A stretch of DNA of 8,868 nt from Flavobacteriaceae bacterium (GTDB taxonomy: Bacteria > Bacteroidota > Bacteroidia > Flavobacteriales > Flavobacteriaceae). The position numbers and the translations under genes were made by a program. The number at the start of each line of letters is the position of its first letter. Position 1 is the first letter of the stretch. The notes under the pieces were generated by a model. That model ran no database searches. It saw only the letters and a list, made by a program, of their open reading frames with translations, and was not told where the DNA came from. This document shows, in pieces, positions 1 to 7,291 of this stretch. The stretch spans positions 1 to 8,868 of the forward strand of contig JAQWFV010000022.1 of NCBI GenBank assembly GCA_029238555.1, given 5' to 3'.

Positions 1-1251
1 AGTGCTTTTTATACGCAAAATGAAGCAGGCACTTTTACTGCAGAGATTAAAACAGTCATTAGTGAAGACGCCCTTTATGAAGACGTAGACGCTGCCGCCA
101 TAGATTTTGACAATGACGGAGATTTAGACCTCTATGTGATGAGTGGGGGTAATGACAGTCCTGAAGGGGACATACAATTGGTAGACAGGCTTTACATAAA
201 CGACGGCGAAGGAAATTTCACCAGGTCTAAGGCCAATTTACCTATGGCCAATGGAGGGAGTATTTCAGTGGCAGATTTTGACAATGACGGCTTCTCAGAT
301 TTGTTTTTAGGGTTTAGGTCTGTCCCTGGAGCCTATGGTATTTCACCCTCTAGTGTCATTTTAAGAAATACCCAAAAAGGGAATTTTGAGCTTTTGGCGC
401 GTGAAGACTACGGCATGATTACTGACAGTGCATGGGGAGATATGAATCAAGATGGTCTGCTAGATTTAGTGCTTGTAGGAGACTTTATGCCCATCACAGT
501 TCTCATTAACAAAGACGGAAGGAATTTTGAGAACCAGACTGAAGCATTGGGCTTGGCCAATACTCAAGGCTTGTGGAATACTGTATTACTTCAGGATCTA
601 AATGGAGATAACAAACCAGAAATTATTGCAGGAAATGCGGGTTTAAACATGAAGATTAAGGCTTCTGTAGATTATCCAGTGGAAATATATCTTGAAGATT
701 TTGATAAAAATGAACAACTAGACCCTACTGTATTTCACACTTTCGAGGGCGAACATATTCCTTTTGCTTCTAAAGATATGCTGAGCAAACAAATGCCTAT
801 GCTCAAGAAGAAGTTCACTTCCTACACCTCCTTTTCTAAGGTGAGGGAAATAGGGCAACTTTACGACAATTCAACAGATGAAATAGAAACTAAATACCTT
901 AAAGAATTACGCTCTATGGTGTATGTCAACAATGGCATTTTCCAAGGAGCGCCATTGCCTATTGAGACACAAATGAGCAGCATTGAGGATTTTTATTTAG
1001 ACCATCAATCCGGAGATTTAAAATTGTATTATGTTGGAAATTACAAAGGATTTGTGACAGAATTAGGAAATTCCCCTGCCAATACTGGAGGAATACTATC
1101 CGGATTTAACGGAAATACATTCACTAAAAACAACACTTTATCCCTCCCTCCTTTTATGGAAGCAAGGACAATTGGACCTCTAAATAACAACAAATTATTG
1201 GTGCTTTTCAACAATGACACCGCCAAAACTATTGACTTAAACCTTAAATAA
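1..1251 (+). CDS. FG-GAP/VCBS-repeat surface protein, C-terminal part (5' end outside window)
   Basis: The frame is open from base 1 to the TAA at 1249-1251, giving 416 visible residues with no start, so this is the C-terminal part of a larger protein; an internal ATG at 136 is not the start because repeat sequence precedes it. Asp-rich calcium-loop motifs typical of FG-GAP/VCBS beta-propeller blades are seen at residues 35-43 (DFDNDGDLD), 92-100 (DFDNDGFSD), 147-155 (DMNQDGLLD), 199-207 (DLNGDNKPE) and, degenerate, 233-241 (DFDKNEQLD). After about residue 245 the repeats fade into a Lys-rich stretch and a C-terminal region (YVNNGIF, GNYKGF, GGILSGF) that resembles the tail of large Bacteroidota VCBS proteins. 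Such proteins are normally exported and surface exposed, and they bind ligands or partner proteins rather than catalyse. The next gene starts one base after the stop, so the two are probably translationally coupled. The ligand is unknown. The family call is firm; the role is inferred. Confidence 0.88.
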   Translation, partial: SAFYTQNEAGTFTAEIKTVISEDALYEDVDAAAIDFDNDGDLDLYVMSGGNDSPEGDIQLVDRLYINDGEGNFTRSKANLPMANGGSISVADFDNDGFSDLFLGFRSVPGAYGISPSSVILRNTQKGNFELLAREDYGMITDSAWGDMNQDGLLDLVLVGDFMPITVLINKDGRNFENQTEALGLANTQGLWNTVLLQDLNGDNKPEIIAGNAGLNMKIKASVDYPVEIYLEDFDKNEQLDPTVFHTFEGEHIPFASKDMLSKQMPMLKKKFTSYTSFSKVREIGQLYDNSTDEIETKYLKELRSMVYVNNGIFQGAPLPIETQMSSIEDFYLDHQSGDLKLYYVGNYKGFVTELGNSPANTGGILSGFNGNTFTKNNTLSLPPFMEARTIGPLNNNKLLVLFNNDTAKTIDLNLK

Positions 1252-1252
1252 A

Positions 1253-2587
1253 ATGAAAGTAATTAAATCACTTCTTCTGTGTAGTGCTGTTTTTATAAGC
1301 CTATTGAGCTGTGAAGAAAACAACACCTACAAAGAGCGCTTAAAAGATCCTCAGCTGTTTCATAATAGCATGCAGCAACTATCTGACGTGATCGTTTACG
1401 ATATTTTTTCTCCTCCTGTAGCTTCTAGGGTATATATGTATCCTACTATCGCGGCCTATGCTGTCATGCAAAAACAATATCCAAATAAATACGAGGATAT
1501 GGCGGGACAACTCAGCGACTTTAAAAGCATACCGGAAATAAACGACAAAGACATTCATCCAGAATTGGCTGCCATTCACGCCTTTTTAAAAGTGGGTACT
1601 GCCTTAATTTTTTCAGAAAATAAAATAATAGAATACAGAGATTCCCTTTACGCAAGCTTAGAACAAGACGGACTTCCTTCAAGTGTAAAAGAAGCTTCTC
1701 TGGCTTATGGGGACCTAGTCGCTGCGCATATTTTGGCCTGGGCAGACACTGATTTTTACAAACAAACTAGAACCTATCCTAAATATACCATCCAGGAGGG
1801 TACTGCTTTTTGGAAGCCTACACCACCAGATTATATGGAAGGTATTGAGCCGCACTGGAATAAAATAAGAACCCTGGTCTTAGCTACCGCTGATCAGTTT
1901 GAACCAGCCCCGCCTTATCCTGTAGACATGAGTAAAGACAGTCCATTTTACCAAGAGTTAATGGAGGTGTATGAACTCGGGGAAAAAATAGATGGCAGCA
2001 CAGAGGCAACAGAAATAGCTAGCTTCTGGGACTGTAACCCTTATGTGTCTCACCATAGAGGACACGCCATGTTTGCCACTAAAAAAATCACTCCAGGAGG
2101 GCACTGGATTGGGATTACTAAAATTGCTGCCCAACAGGCTCAAAGCAATATGGATGAAAGTATCAATGCCTATGCTAGGGTATCTATTGCCCTATTCGAC
2201 GGGTTTATTTCATGTTGGAATACCAAATGGAATACCTTAATCGTAAGACCCGAGACCATTATTAACGAGTTTATAGATGAAACCTGGTTGCCTTTGCTTC
2301 AAACACCTCCTTTTCCAGAATACACCTCGGGGCATTCTGTAATCTCAAGGGCTTCTGCCGTAGCACTCACTGACATTTATGGGGACAACTTTTCATTTGC
2401 AGACACCACAGAAGAGGTGTATGGATTAGGCGTAAGATCTTATAGCTCATTTATTGAAGCCTCAGAAGAAGCTGCTGTATCTAGGCTTTACGGAGGAATA
2501 CACTACAGAAGGGCTATAGATGAGGGCGTAAAACAAGGAGATGCCGTAGGTAAATTCTTGGTAGAGAAGTTAAAAACCTTAAAATAA
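1253..2587 (+). CDS. Vanadium-dependent haloperoxidase / PAP2-type phosphatase lipoprotein
   Basis: This 444-residue exported protein has an N-terminal hydrophobic segment ending in a lipobox (L17-L18-S19-C20), so Cys20 is the likely lipidated residue. The C-terminal third holds the full vanadate/phosphate site shared by vanadium haloperoxidases and PAP2 acid phosphatases: K325-x6-R332-P333, S359-G360-H361, and S410-R411-x5-H417. By family comparison H417 would coordinate vanadate or act as the phosphatase nucleophile, and H361 would be the acid/base; they match K353/R360/H404/R490/H496 of fungal chloroperoxidase. The usual PSGH is TSGH here (T358), in a haloperoxidase-like PFPEY context. The Met at 1253 fits because it gives an intact signal peptide one base after the preceding stop; there is no Shine-Dalgarno sequence. 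It sits between a VCBS-repeat protein and a symporter in a probable operon. Sequence alone cannot separate haloperoxidase from phosphatase activity. Confidence 0.9.
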   Translation: MKVIKSLLLCSAVFISLLSCEENNTYKERLKDPQLFHNSMQQLSDVIVYDIFSPPVASRVYMYPTIAAYAVMQKQYPNKYEDMAGQLSDFKSIPEINDKDIHPELAAIHAFLKVGTALIFSENKIIEYRDSLYASLEQDGLPSSVKEASLAYGDLVAAHILAWADTDFYKQTRTYPKYTIQEGTAFWKPTPPDYMEGIEPHWNKIRTLVLATADQFEPAPPYPVDMSKDSPFYQELMEVYELGEKIDGSTEATEIASFWDCNPYVSHHRGHAMFATKKITPGGHWIGITKIAAQQAQSNMDESINAYARVSIALFDGFISCWNTKWNTLIVRPETIINEFIDETWLPLLQTPPFPEYTSGHSVISRASAVALTDIYGDNFSFADTTEEVYGLGVRSYSSFIEASEEAAVSRLYGGIHYRRAIDEGVKQGDAVGKFLVEKLKTLK

Positions 2588-2628
2588 GGTATCTTAGACA
2601 AAAATAATCAACAACCAAATTATTACAT

Positions 2629-4218
2629 ATGTTAGGAATTTTATCTTTTGTTGGGTTTACCCTTTTGGTAGCCGTAGTAGCCTATTTAGCCACTAGAAAA
2701 ACCAACGAACAATCTTCAGACGGCTACTTTCTTGGAGGCAGAAGTTTAACTGCTGGTGTCATTGCGGGTTCGCTATTACTGACCAACTTGTCCACAGAAC
2801 AAATTGTAGGACTCAATGGTTCTGCATATGAAAGTGGTTTATCTGTCATGGCTTGGGAAACCCTTGCCGCGATAGCTATGGTCGTTACCGCTATTTTTTT
2901 ATTGCCCAGATATTTAAAAGGAGGGCTTACAACAGTACCGCAATTTTTAGCCACCCGATTTGACGTCACTACAAAAACAATTACCTCTGTACTTTTCCTC
3001 ACAGGATATGTAGTGGTTTTACTGCCTGTTATTTTATATTCAGGGTCTGTAGCCATCAGTGGAATGTTTAATATTCCAGAATTATTAGGCGTTACTGAGA
3101 CAGAAGCCCTATGGATTTGTGTCTGGGGTATTGGAATTACTGGTGGAATATATGCCGTATTTGGTGGTTTAAAAGCTGTTGCAGTATCTGATTCTATCAA
3201 TGCCATTGGCCTTTTGATTGGAGGGCTTATGATTCCTCTTTTTGGCCTTATGGCTATTGGAGACGGAAATGCTTTGGAAGGACTGAGCATTTTGGTACAA
3301 GAAAACCCTGACAAATTCAAATCAATGGGGACCGAATCTGATCCAGTACCCTTTCACACTATTTTTACTGGGATGATGCTGGTACAATTATTTTATTGGG
3401 GAACCAACCAACAAATCATTCAAAGGGCACTTGCCGCCAAAAACTTAGCAGAGGGTCAGAAAGGACTCATGTTGGCCGCATTTATAAAAGTATTGGGGCC
3501 TTTATTGGTCGTATTACCCGGACTTATTGCCTATCATTTATTTGAAGGGGGCCTTGAAAAGGCCGATACCGCTTACCCAATGCTCGTAGCAGAAGTATTG
3601 CCTGAGGCCTTGGTAGGGTTCTTTGCCGCAGTACTCTTTGGAGCCATTTTAAGTTCCTTTAACTCTGTGCTAAATAGCTCTGTGACCCTATTTGGTGTAG
3701 ACATTTACAAACAACACATTAACCCAGAGGCCAGTGAGCTTCAAATGGTTAAAAACGGAAAACGCTTTGGACTTATTTTAGCTGTTGCCGCCATGTTTAT
3801 AGCGCCATTAATCGCTAATGCTGGAACCTTATTTGATTACCTTCAAGAGGTAAACGGAATTTACAGCATTCCTATTCTAACCATTATTTTTGTGGGTTAC
3901 ACCACCAAAAGAGTTCCTGCAATAGCCGCTAAAATTGGTGTTGTTTCAGGCTCACTTTTATACATCATTAGCCAGTTTATACTTCAACCAATGGTGACAG
4001 AGAATGGCGGTACATACCCGCATTACTTAGATGTTATGGCTATTTTATTTTTACTCAACACGGCGATTATGTTGTTAATTGGTCTATTTAAACCCATGGA
4101 AACCCCCTATGAATTGAACTATACCAAACAAGTAGACATCCTTCCTTTTAAGTATGTAAAAGAAGTTGGAATAGCCATTTGCGTTCTGGTGATTGGCGTG
4201 TACTTATACTTTGCCTAA
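2629..4218 (+). CDS. Sodium:solute symporter, SSS family, SGLT-like
   Basis: This 529-residue inner-membrane protein has many hydrophobic segments, consistent with the 13-14 helices of the SSS/SLC5 family, and a normal family length. It aligns well from memory with the Vibrio sodium/galactose symporter vSGLT. The YFLGGRSL motif follows helix 1, and FYWGTNQQIIQRALAAK (residues 255-271) and LSSFNSVLNSS (341-351) match family signatures. Sugar-site residues that can be matched are Q58 (vSGLT Q69), E77 (E88), K287 (K294) and Q406 (Q428); the gate tyrosine is Y256 (Y263). N260 is replaced by Q253. Sodium-site serines are S342 and S343. It lies 41 bases after the haloperoxidase-like gene and is the last gene before tandem terminators, so it probably imports what the upstream surface proteins capture or release. 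The substrate is likely a sugar or sugar-like compound, but this is inferred. No Shine-Dalgarno sequence precedes the ATG. Confidence 0.92.
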   Translation: MLGILSFVGFTLLVAVVAYLATRKTNEQSSDGYFLGGRSLTAGVIAGSLLLTNLSTEQIVGLNGSAYESGLSVMAWETLAAIAMVVTAIFLLPRYLKGGLTTVPQFLATRFDVTTKTITSVLFLTGYVVVLLPVILYSGSVAISGMFNIPELLGVTETEALWICVWGIGITGGIYAVFGGLKAVAVSDSINAIGLLIGGLMIPLFGLMAIGDGNALEGLSILVQENPDKFKSMGTESDPVPFHTIFTGMMLVQLFYWGTNQQIIQRALAAKNLAEGQKGLMLAAFIKVLGPLLVVLPGLIAYHLFEGGLEKADTAYPMLVAEVLPEALVGFFAAVLFGAILSSFNSVLNSSVTLFGVDIYKQHINPEASELQMVKNGKRFGLILAVAAMFIAPLIANAGTLFDYLQEVNGIYSIPILTIIFVGYTTKRVPAIAAKIGVVSGSLLYIISQFILQPMVTENGGTYPHYLDVMAILFLLNTAIMLLIGLFKPMETPYELNYTKQVDILPFKYVKEVGIAICVLVIGVYLYFA

Positions 4219-4245
4219 GCGTTTAAATCGCTTAGATACTTTTTT
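4215..4245 (+). terminator. Hairpin terminator overlapping the symporter stop codon
   Basis: A 7-bp perfect stem is formed by CTAAGCG (4215-4221) and CGCTTAG (4229-4235) around a 7-base loop (TTTAAAT). After ATAC comes a run of six T (4240-4245). The left arm contains the TAA stop codon of the symporter. The spacer before the T run and the modest stem make it weaker than the hairpin that follows directly, so it may be an auxiliary terminator or a 3'-end stability element. Confidence 0.55.
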
Positions 4246-4277
4246 AAAAGCGCGGCCTTTAGGCCGCGCTTTTTTTT
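4246..4277 (+). terminator. Strong intrinsic terminator after the symporter
   Basis: A 12-bp perfect stem, AAAAGCGCGGCC (4246-4257) with GGCCGCGCTTTT (4262-4273), closes a 4-base TTTA loop. Eight of its base pairs are an unbroken G/C block in otherwise AT-rich DNA. A run of eight T (4270-4277) follows on the + strand. This is a textbook rho-independent terminator and marks the end of the operon that includes the VCBS, haloperoxidase-like and symporter genes. Confidence 0.93.
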
Positions 4278-4313
4278 AACGTCCTTTTAAAACATAAAGA
4301 GCGCCTTCTTTTA

Positions 4314-4321
4314 TACCTTTG
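4314..4321 (+). promoter_or_regulatory. Bacteroidota -7 promoter box (TAnnTTTG) for the small secreted gene
   Basis: TACCTTTG is an exact match to the Bacteroidota -7 consensus TAnnTTTG. It follows the terminator by 36 bases and is the only such match in the gap. Only four bases separate it from the ATG at 4326, so transcription would begin at or within a few bases of the start codon and the mRNA would be leaderless or nearly so. No clear TTG -33 element is seen about 20 bases upstream, which lowers confidence. Confidence 0.55.
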
Positions 4322-4325
4322 TTAT

Positions 4326-4973
4326 ATGGGTCGCCAAAAATTTAGCTGTTTTTTTCTATTCCTACTCATTGGTTGTGGTTCCTTATGGGCACAAGAAAGC
4401 ACGAGTAAACGGGTGAATATTGGGGACAACAAAAAAGAAAAATCAGGGGAAATACCCTTTAAACTCCCTCCTCCAAACAGCAAAAATACCCCTGAGAAAC
4501 TCTTGTATCCTGTAGCAGAAACCTTAGAAAAAAACGGGATAAAAATGCTTCCTGACAGAACTTTAGTTCAAGCAGGAGCGTACTTAAAAATAGATCCCAA
4601 AATACGAGAAAAAGAAAATAAAAAAGCCAAAAATTACTTTGGTAATGTGAATTTAGGGGCTGTAAAAACAGTCTCTAAATTTGTTGGTGTGGTGTGTAGA
4701 GACCACGAATATGTAGATGGAGACCGTGTTAGAATTTACCTCAACGGAGACATTGTAGCACAAAACCTGTTCTTAACTGCAGGGTTTCAAGGGGTGAATG
4801 TAGACCTGAAAGAAGGCGTAAACACCCTTGTTTTCGAAGCATTAAACCAAGGTGCCTCTGGGCCAAATACAGCTCAAGTAGACGTTTACGACGAAAAGGG
4901 AAACCTAGTTCACCAAAACATCTGGAACCTTTCCACTGGAGCTAAAGCCACTATGGTATTAGTGAGAGAATAA
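4326..4973 (+). CDS. Small secreted protein with C-terminal beta-sandwich-like domain, function unknown
   Basis: This 215-residue protein starts with a signal peptide (hydrophobic residues 9-21, likely cut at A22-Q23, the AQ junction common in Bacteroidota); an alternative lipobox reading L14-I15-G16-C17 is possible but less likely. Residues about 24-105 are Lys/Pro rich and probably flexible. Residues about 107-215 look like an all-beta domain with DGD (131-133), YLNG (138-141), EALNQG (171-176) and PNTA (180-183). This pattern resembles a module I recall from other Bacteroidota exported proteins (vDGDxisvyLNG ... AenxGxxppNTA), of unknown activity and perhaps carbohydrate or calcium binding. 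No catalytic motif is visible. The start at 4326 is chosen because the next Met (residue 74) would lose the signal peptide. It is monocistronic, bounded by a terminator upstream and a convergent gene downstream. I do not recognise a named gene. Confidence 0.82.
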   Translation: MGRQKFSCFFLFLLIGCGSLWAQESTSKRVNIGDNKKEKSGEIPFKLPPPNSKNTPEKLLYPVAETLEKNGIKMLPDRTLVQAGAYLKIDPKIREKENKKAKNYFGNVNLGAVKTVSKFVGVVCRDHEYVDGDRVRIYLNGDIVAQNLFLTAGFQGVNVDLKEGVNTLVFEALNQGASGPNTAQVDVYDEKGNLVHQNIWNLSTGAKATMVLVRE

Positions 4974-5018
4974 GAATCCTCTAACTTGTAATAGCGACTT
5001 TTAAGTTTCAGAAAATGT

Positions 5019-7190
5019 TTATTCTCCCGGATGGTAGGTTCGCTGAGCGTCTTTTAACACGGCTTCTTTATAAAAAAGTACTTCCTTAAAATTAGCCTCG
5101 GTATAACGAGATACTTGGTCTCCAAAATGAGGCGAATTTAGATCCCCACTCTGCCCACCTGCTAAAATACTTTTTGCTTGTAGTTTTTCTCCAAAAGAGA
5201 CTGCGGCAACAAAACTATTCCCTCTGGTTCCATAAATTTTCTTAGTGTTGTTGGTGTACCTAGCACCATAGGCGGCCAAAGCGCCCCATCTACCTGAAGC
5301 AAAACCAATAGGGGTGCTGGGTAAGGAATCATTAAATGCTTGTCTAGGATCTCCATTGAGCCTTTGGTATCTATTCACATTACCCCAAGGGATATTCCAG
5401 GCACCAAAATCTGCATTGAGTTGCTCAAGGGTTTGCTCAAAAATAGCCAAACGCTCTTTCTCAGGAGAACTGCTGCCAAAATAAGTCATGAGTTCCATGT
5501 CTGACATGGCAAAAGGTCGCTGGCCCTTTTGTCCATAAAGGGTACCGTAAAAATGAGCCAAAGTCATGGCTACAGAATCTTCAGAAGTTTTATAATCCCA
5601 TTGCCTCAATACTTCAATGGCCGCATTCATTTCTTCAGAAGGCTGTCCCAACTGATCAAATGCGCTTACTAAGCCTGGAATTAAAGCCTCAAATGCTGGT
5701 AAAAATGGATCATGAGCTAGGGTGATAAGTCCGTCCAAATCAAGTTGATTTATCTTACTCAGCAGTGAAATAGCATGTACCCCTCTAAAATTTTCTTGGT
5801 CTTTAGACATATAAACCGGATAGTCCTCAGGTTTAGGACTGTATTGTAAGGCCGCTGTGTAAGGGGTTGAATTACAATTTTGCAGCCAGCCATTCTCCGG
5901 ATTCAGTAGCAATATATTTTCCTCTACAGTATGGAGTCCCTGCCAATCAGTGGCTGGATTACTTCCATCTACGGGTTGGGTAAAGTCAAAAGTTACATCT
6001 CTTTTTGGCACAAAATTTCCATGGAAATAAGCAATATTACCATCTGCGTCTGCATACACCGTATTGTTAGATGAATTGGTTCTTAAATCCATCATGTCTT
6101 TAAAGCCTTTATAATTGTCCTGCTTTGTTCTGATAAAAGATTGTTTTAAAGCAGTGACAGGATCCCACATCATAGCAGAGGCCACCCATTGACCTGCTTC
6201 CATATGGGTAATTGGACCGTGGTGGGTGCGGTACTTGGGAAAAGATTTTTCTTGAATAATCCCCAAAGAATCTTTGAATTTCAACCTTACTTCAGACACA
6301 GACACTTCTCTTTGTTCTTCGCCGTATTGGTAGAACAAGCCTGAGTCATTTTTTATAATGGTCTCCAAGTACTCATCCATCACGTCTGTGTAGGTAGAGG
6401 TGTGCATCCAAGCTGTTTTTTCGTTGAACCCCTGGTACACAAAAAACTGTCCCCAAGTAACTGCTCCATATGCCGCTAAGCCTTCTTCACTATTTACATG
6501 TACTTCTCCCCTAAAGAAAAATGAGGTATGGGGATTAATTAAAAGCATGGCATTTCCGTTTTTTGTGTGGGCTCCAGAAATGGCGATCCCATTTGATCCA
6601 GCTGGTTCCTCCTCAGATACTGCTCGAGCAATTGCTAAGGCTTTTTCTTTTGGAAGGGCAGCTCCATTCTCATAAAAGGCCCGAATCTTTTTTTCGGAAA
6701 TACGTTCAATATCTCCCCCAATAGACCCTTCTGAAAAATACATAGGCATCCATGGTTCAAAATGATCAATGAGCTTTGGACGCACCTCTGGGTGCTTTTT
6801 TAAATAATAATTTATTCCATCTGCAAAAGCCATACAAATGGCTTTAATGTCCTCAGGAGCCTTTTCGTACATGGCTTTGGCCTCATCTGTAGTCATGAAT
6901 AATTTAGCCCTGAGGTCAGAATAAATGGCACTTTGTCCTTCTACCTCTGCCAACCTTCCAATGGCCCAGATATAATTGTCTTCTACGCGTTGAAAATCAT
7001 CTTCGCACTGGGCGTATAACAAACCAAAAACAGCATCTGTATCTGTCTTTCCATATATGTGGGGTACTCCAAATGAATCCCTGATAATAGTGGTTTGTGC
7101 AGCGTGTTTCTCCTGACGTGCAGAGGCAGTATCCAAGGGTTCAGAACAGGCGGTAAGCAAGAGGAGTATAAATACAAAAATTGGTTTCAT
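5019..7190 (-). CDS. Penicillin amidase-family acylase lipoprotein (Ntn hydrolase)
   Basis: This 723-residue precursor belongs to the penicillin G acylase / acyl-homoserine lactone acylase / aculeacin acylase family, whose members cut amide bonds after self-cleavage into alpha and beta chains. A lipobox (L12-T13-A14-C15) predicts attachment to a membrane on the periplasmic or outer side. The alpha-chain motif GVPHIYG is at 41-47 and YAQCEDDFQ at 59-67. The autocleavage junction is G198/S199 in PAGSNG; S199 would be the new N-terminus and nucleophile, followed by the family NPH motif at 219-221. THHGPI (322-327) and the NCN segment (N438, N440) are conserved beta-chain elements, one Asn being the probable oxyanion residue. 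Length is normal and no key residue is missing. It converges on the small secreted gene and diverges from the ABC exporter. Substrate is open: beta-lactam, N-acyl amino acid, lipopeptide or N-acyl-homoserine lactone. Confidence 0.92.
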   Translation of the reverse strand: MKPIFVFILLLLTACSEPLDTASARQEKHAAQTTIIRDSFGVPHIYGKTDTDAVFGLLYAQCEDDFQRVEDNYIWAIGRLAEVEGQSAIYSDLRAKLFMTTDEAKAMYEKAPEDIKAICMAFADGINYYLKKHPEVRPKLIDHFEPWMPMYFSEGSIGGDIERISEKKIRAFYENGAALPKEKALAIARAVSEEEPAGSNGIAISGAHTKNGNAMLLINPHTSFFFRGEVHVNSEEGLAAYGAVTWGQFFVYQGFNEKTAWMHTSTYTDVMDEYLETIIKNDSGLFYQYGEEQREVSVSEVRLKFKDSLGIIQEKSFPKYRTHHGPITHMEAGQWVASAMMWDPVTALKQSFIRTKQDNYKGFKDMMDLRTNSSNNTVYADADGNIAYFHGNFVPKRDVTFDFTQPVDGSNPATDWQGLHTVEENILLLNPENGWLQNCNSTPYTAALQYSPKPEDYPVYMSKDQENFRGVHAISLLSKINQLDLDGLITLAHDPFLPAFEALIPGLVSAFDQLGQPSEEMNAAIEVLRQWDYKTSEDSVAMTLAHFYGTLYGQKGQRPFAMSDMELMTYFGSSSPEKERLAIFEQTLEQLNADFGAWNIPWGNVNRYQRLNGDPRQAFNDSLPSTPIGFASGRWGALAAYGARYTNNTKKIYGTRGNSFVAAVSFGEKLQAKSILAGGQSGDLNSPHFGDQVSRYTEANFKEVLFYKEAVLKDAQRTYHPGE

Positions 7191-7223
7191 TTCAATGGAC
7201 TTTTTAAAAGTGTTAGCTATTTA

Positions 7224-7237
7224 ATCTTCAAGAAGAT
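7224..7237. repeat. Short palindrome in divergent intergenic region
   Basis: ATCTTC (7224-7229) and GAAGAT (7232-7237) form perfect 6-bp arms around AA. The 2-base centre is too short for a stable RNA loop, so if functional it would be a DNA operator rather than a hairpin. It lies 34 bases upstream of the acylase ATG, probably in its leader. No regulator gene is in the window to pair with it. Confidence 0.35.
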
Positions 7238-7269
7238 AGTGGTTGTTTTTTATCTAAATCAATAGAAAG

Positions 7270-7291
7270 AAAGGTACAAAAAAGTACCTTT
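7270..7291. repeat. Perfect inverted repeat with outward TACCTTT halves
   Basis: AAAGGTAC (7270-7277) and GTACCTTT (7284-7291) are perfect 8-bp arms around six A. The right arm continues to TACCTTTA (7285-7292), one mismatch from TAnnTTTG and 22 bases before the exporter ATG. The left arm read on the other strand gives TACCTTTC, also one mismatch, about 78 bases before the acylase ATG. It could be a two-way promoter core, an operator, or both. It is unlikely to be a terminator because both flanking genes begin here, not end. Confidence 0.5.

Noticed and set aside
136..138. ATG at 136 as the start of the first gene
   Set aside because: The same frame is open back to base 1 and encodes an FG-GAP calcium loop at residues 35-43 just upstream, so the gene begins before the window.
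2724..3320. 198-codon open frame on the minus strand inside the symporter gene
   Set aside because: It lies wholly antisense to a well-supported SSS symporter; its translation has no signature and mirrors the codon bias of the real gene.
4365..4376. Lipobox L-I-G-C in the small secreted protein
   Set aside because: The Cys is followed by Gly-Ser-Leu-Trp-Ala-Gln, and the A-Q junction is a better signal peptidase I site; lipidation remains possible but is not called.
4974..5018. Possible terminator between the convergent secreted-protein and acylase genes
   Set aside because: The best pairing is AACTT (4983-4987) with AAGTT (5003-5007), only 5 bp with a 15-base loop and no T run of note; too weak to call.
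6400..6675. 91-codon plus-strand open frame within the acylase gene
   Set aside because: It is antisense to the acylase region that holds the Gly-Ser nucleophile motif, and has no recognisable domain or promoter.
7199..7211. ACTTTT/AAAAGT dyad near the acylase start
   Set aside because: The arms are almost pure A/T around one base, which is expected by chance in this composition.
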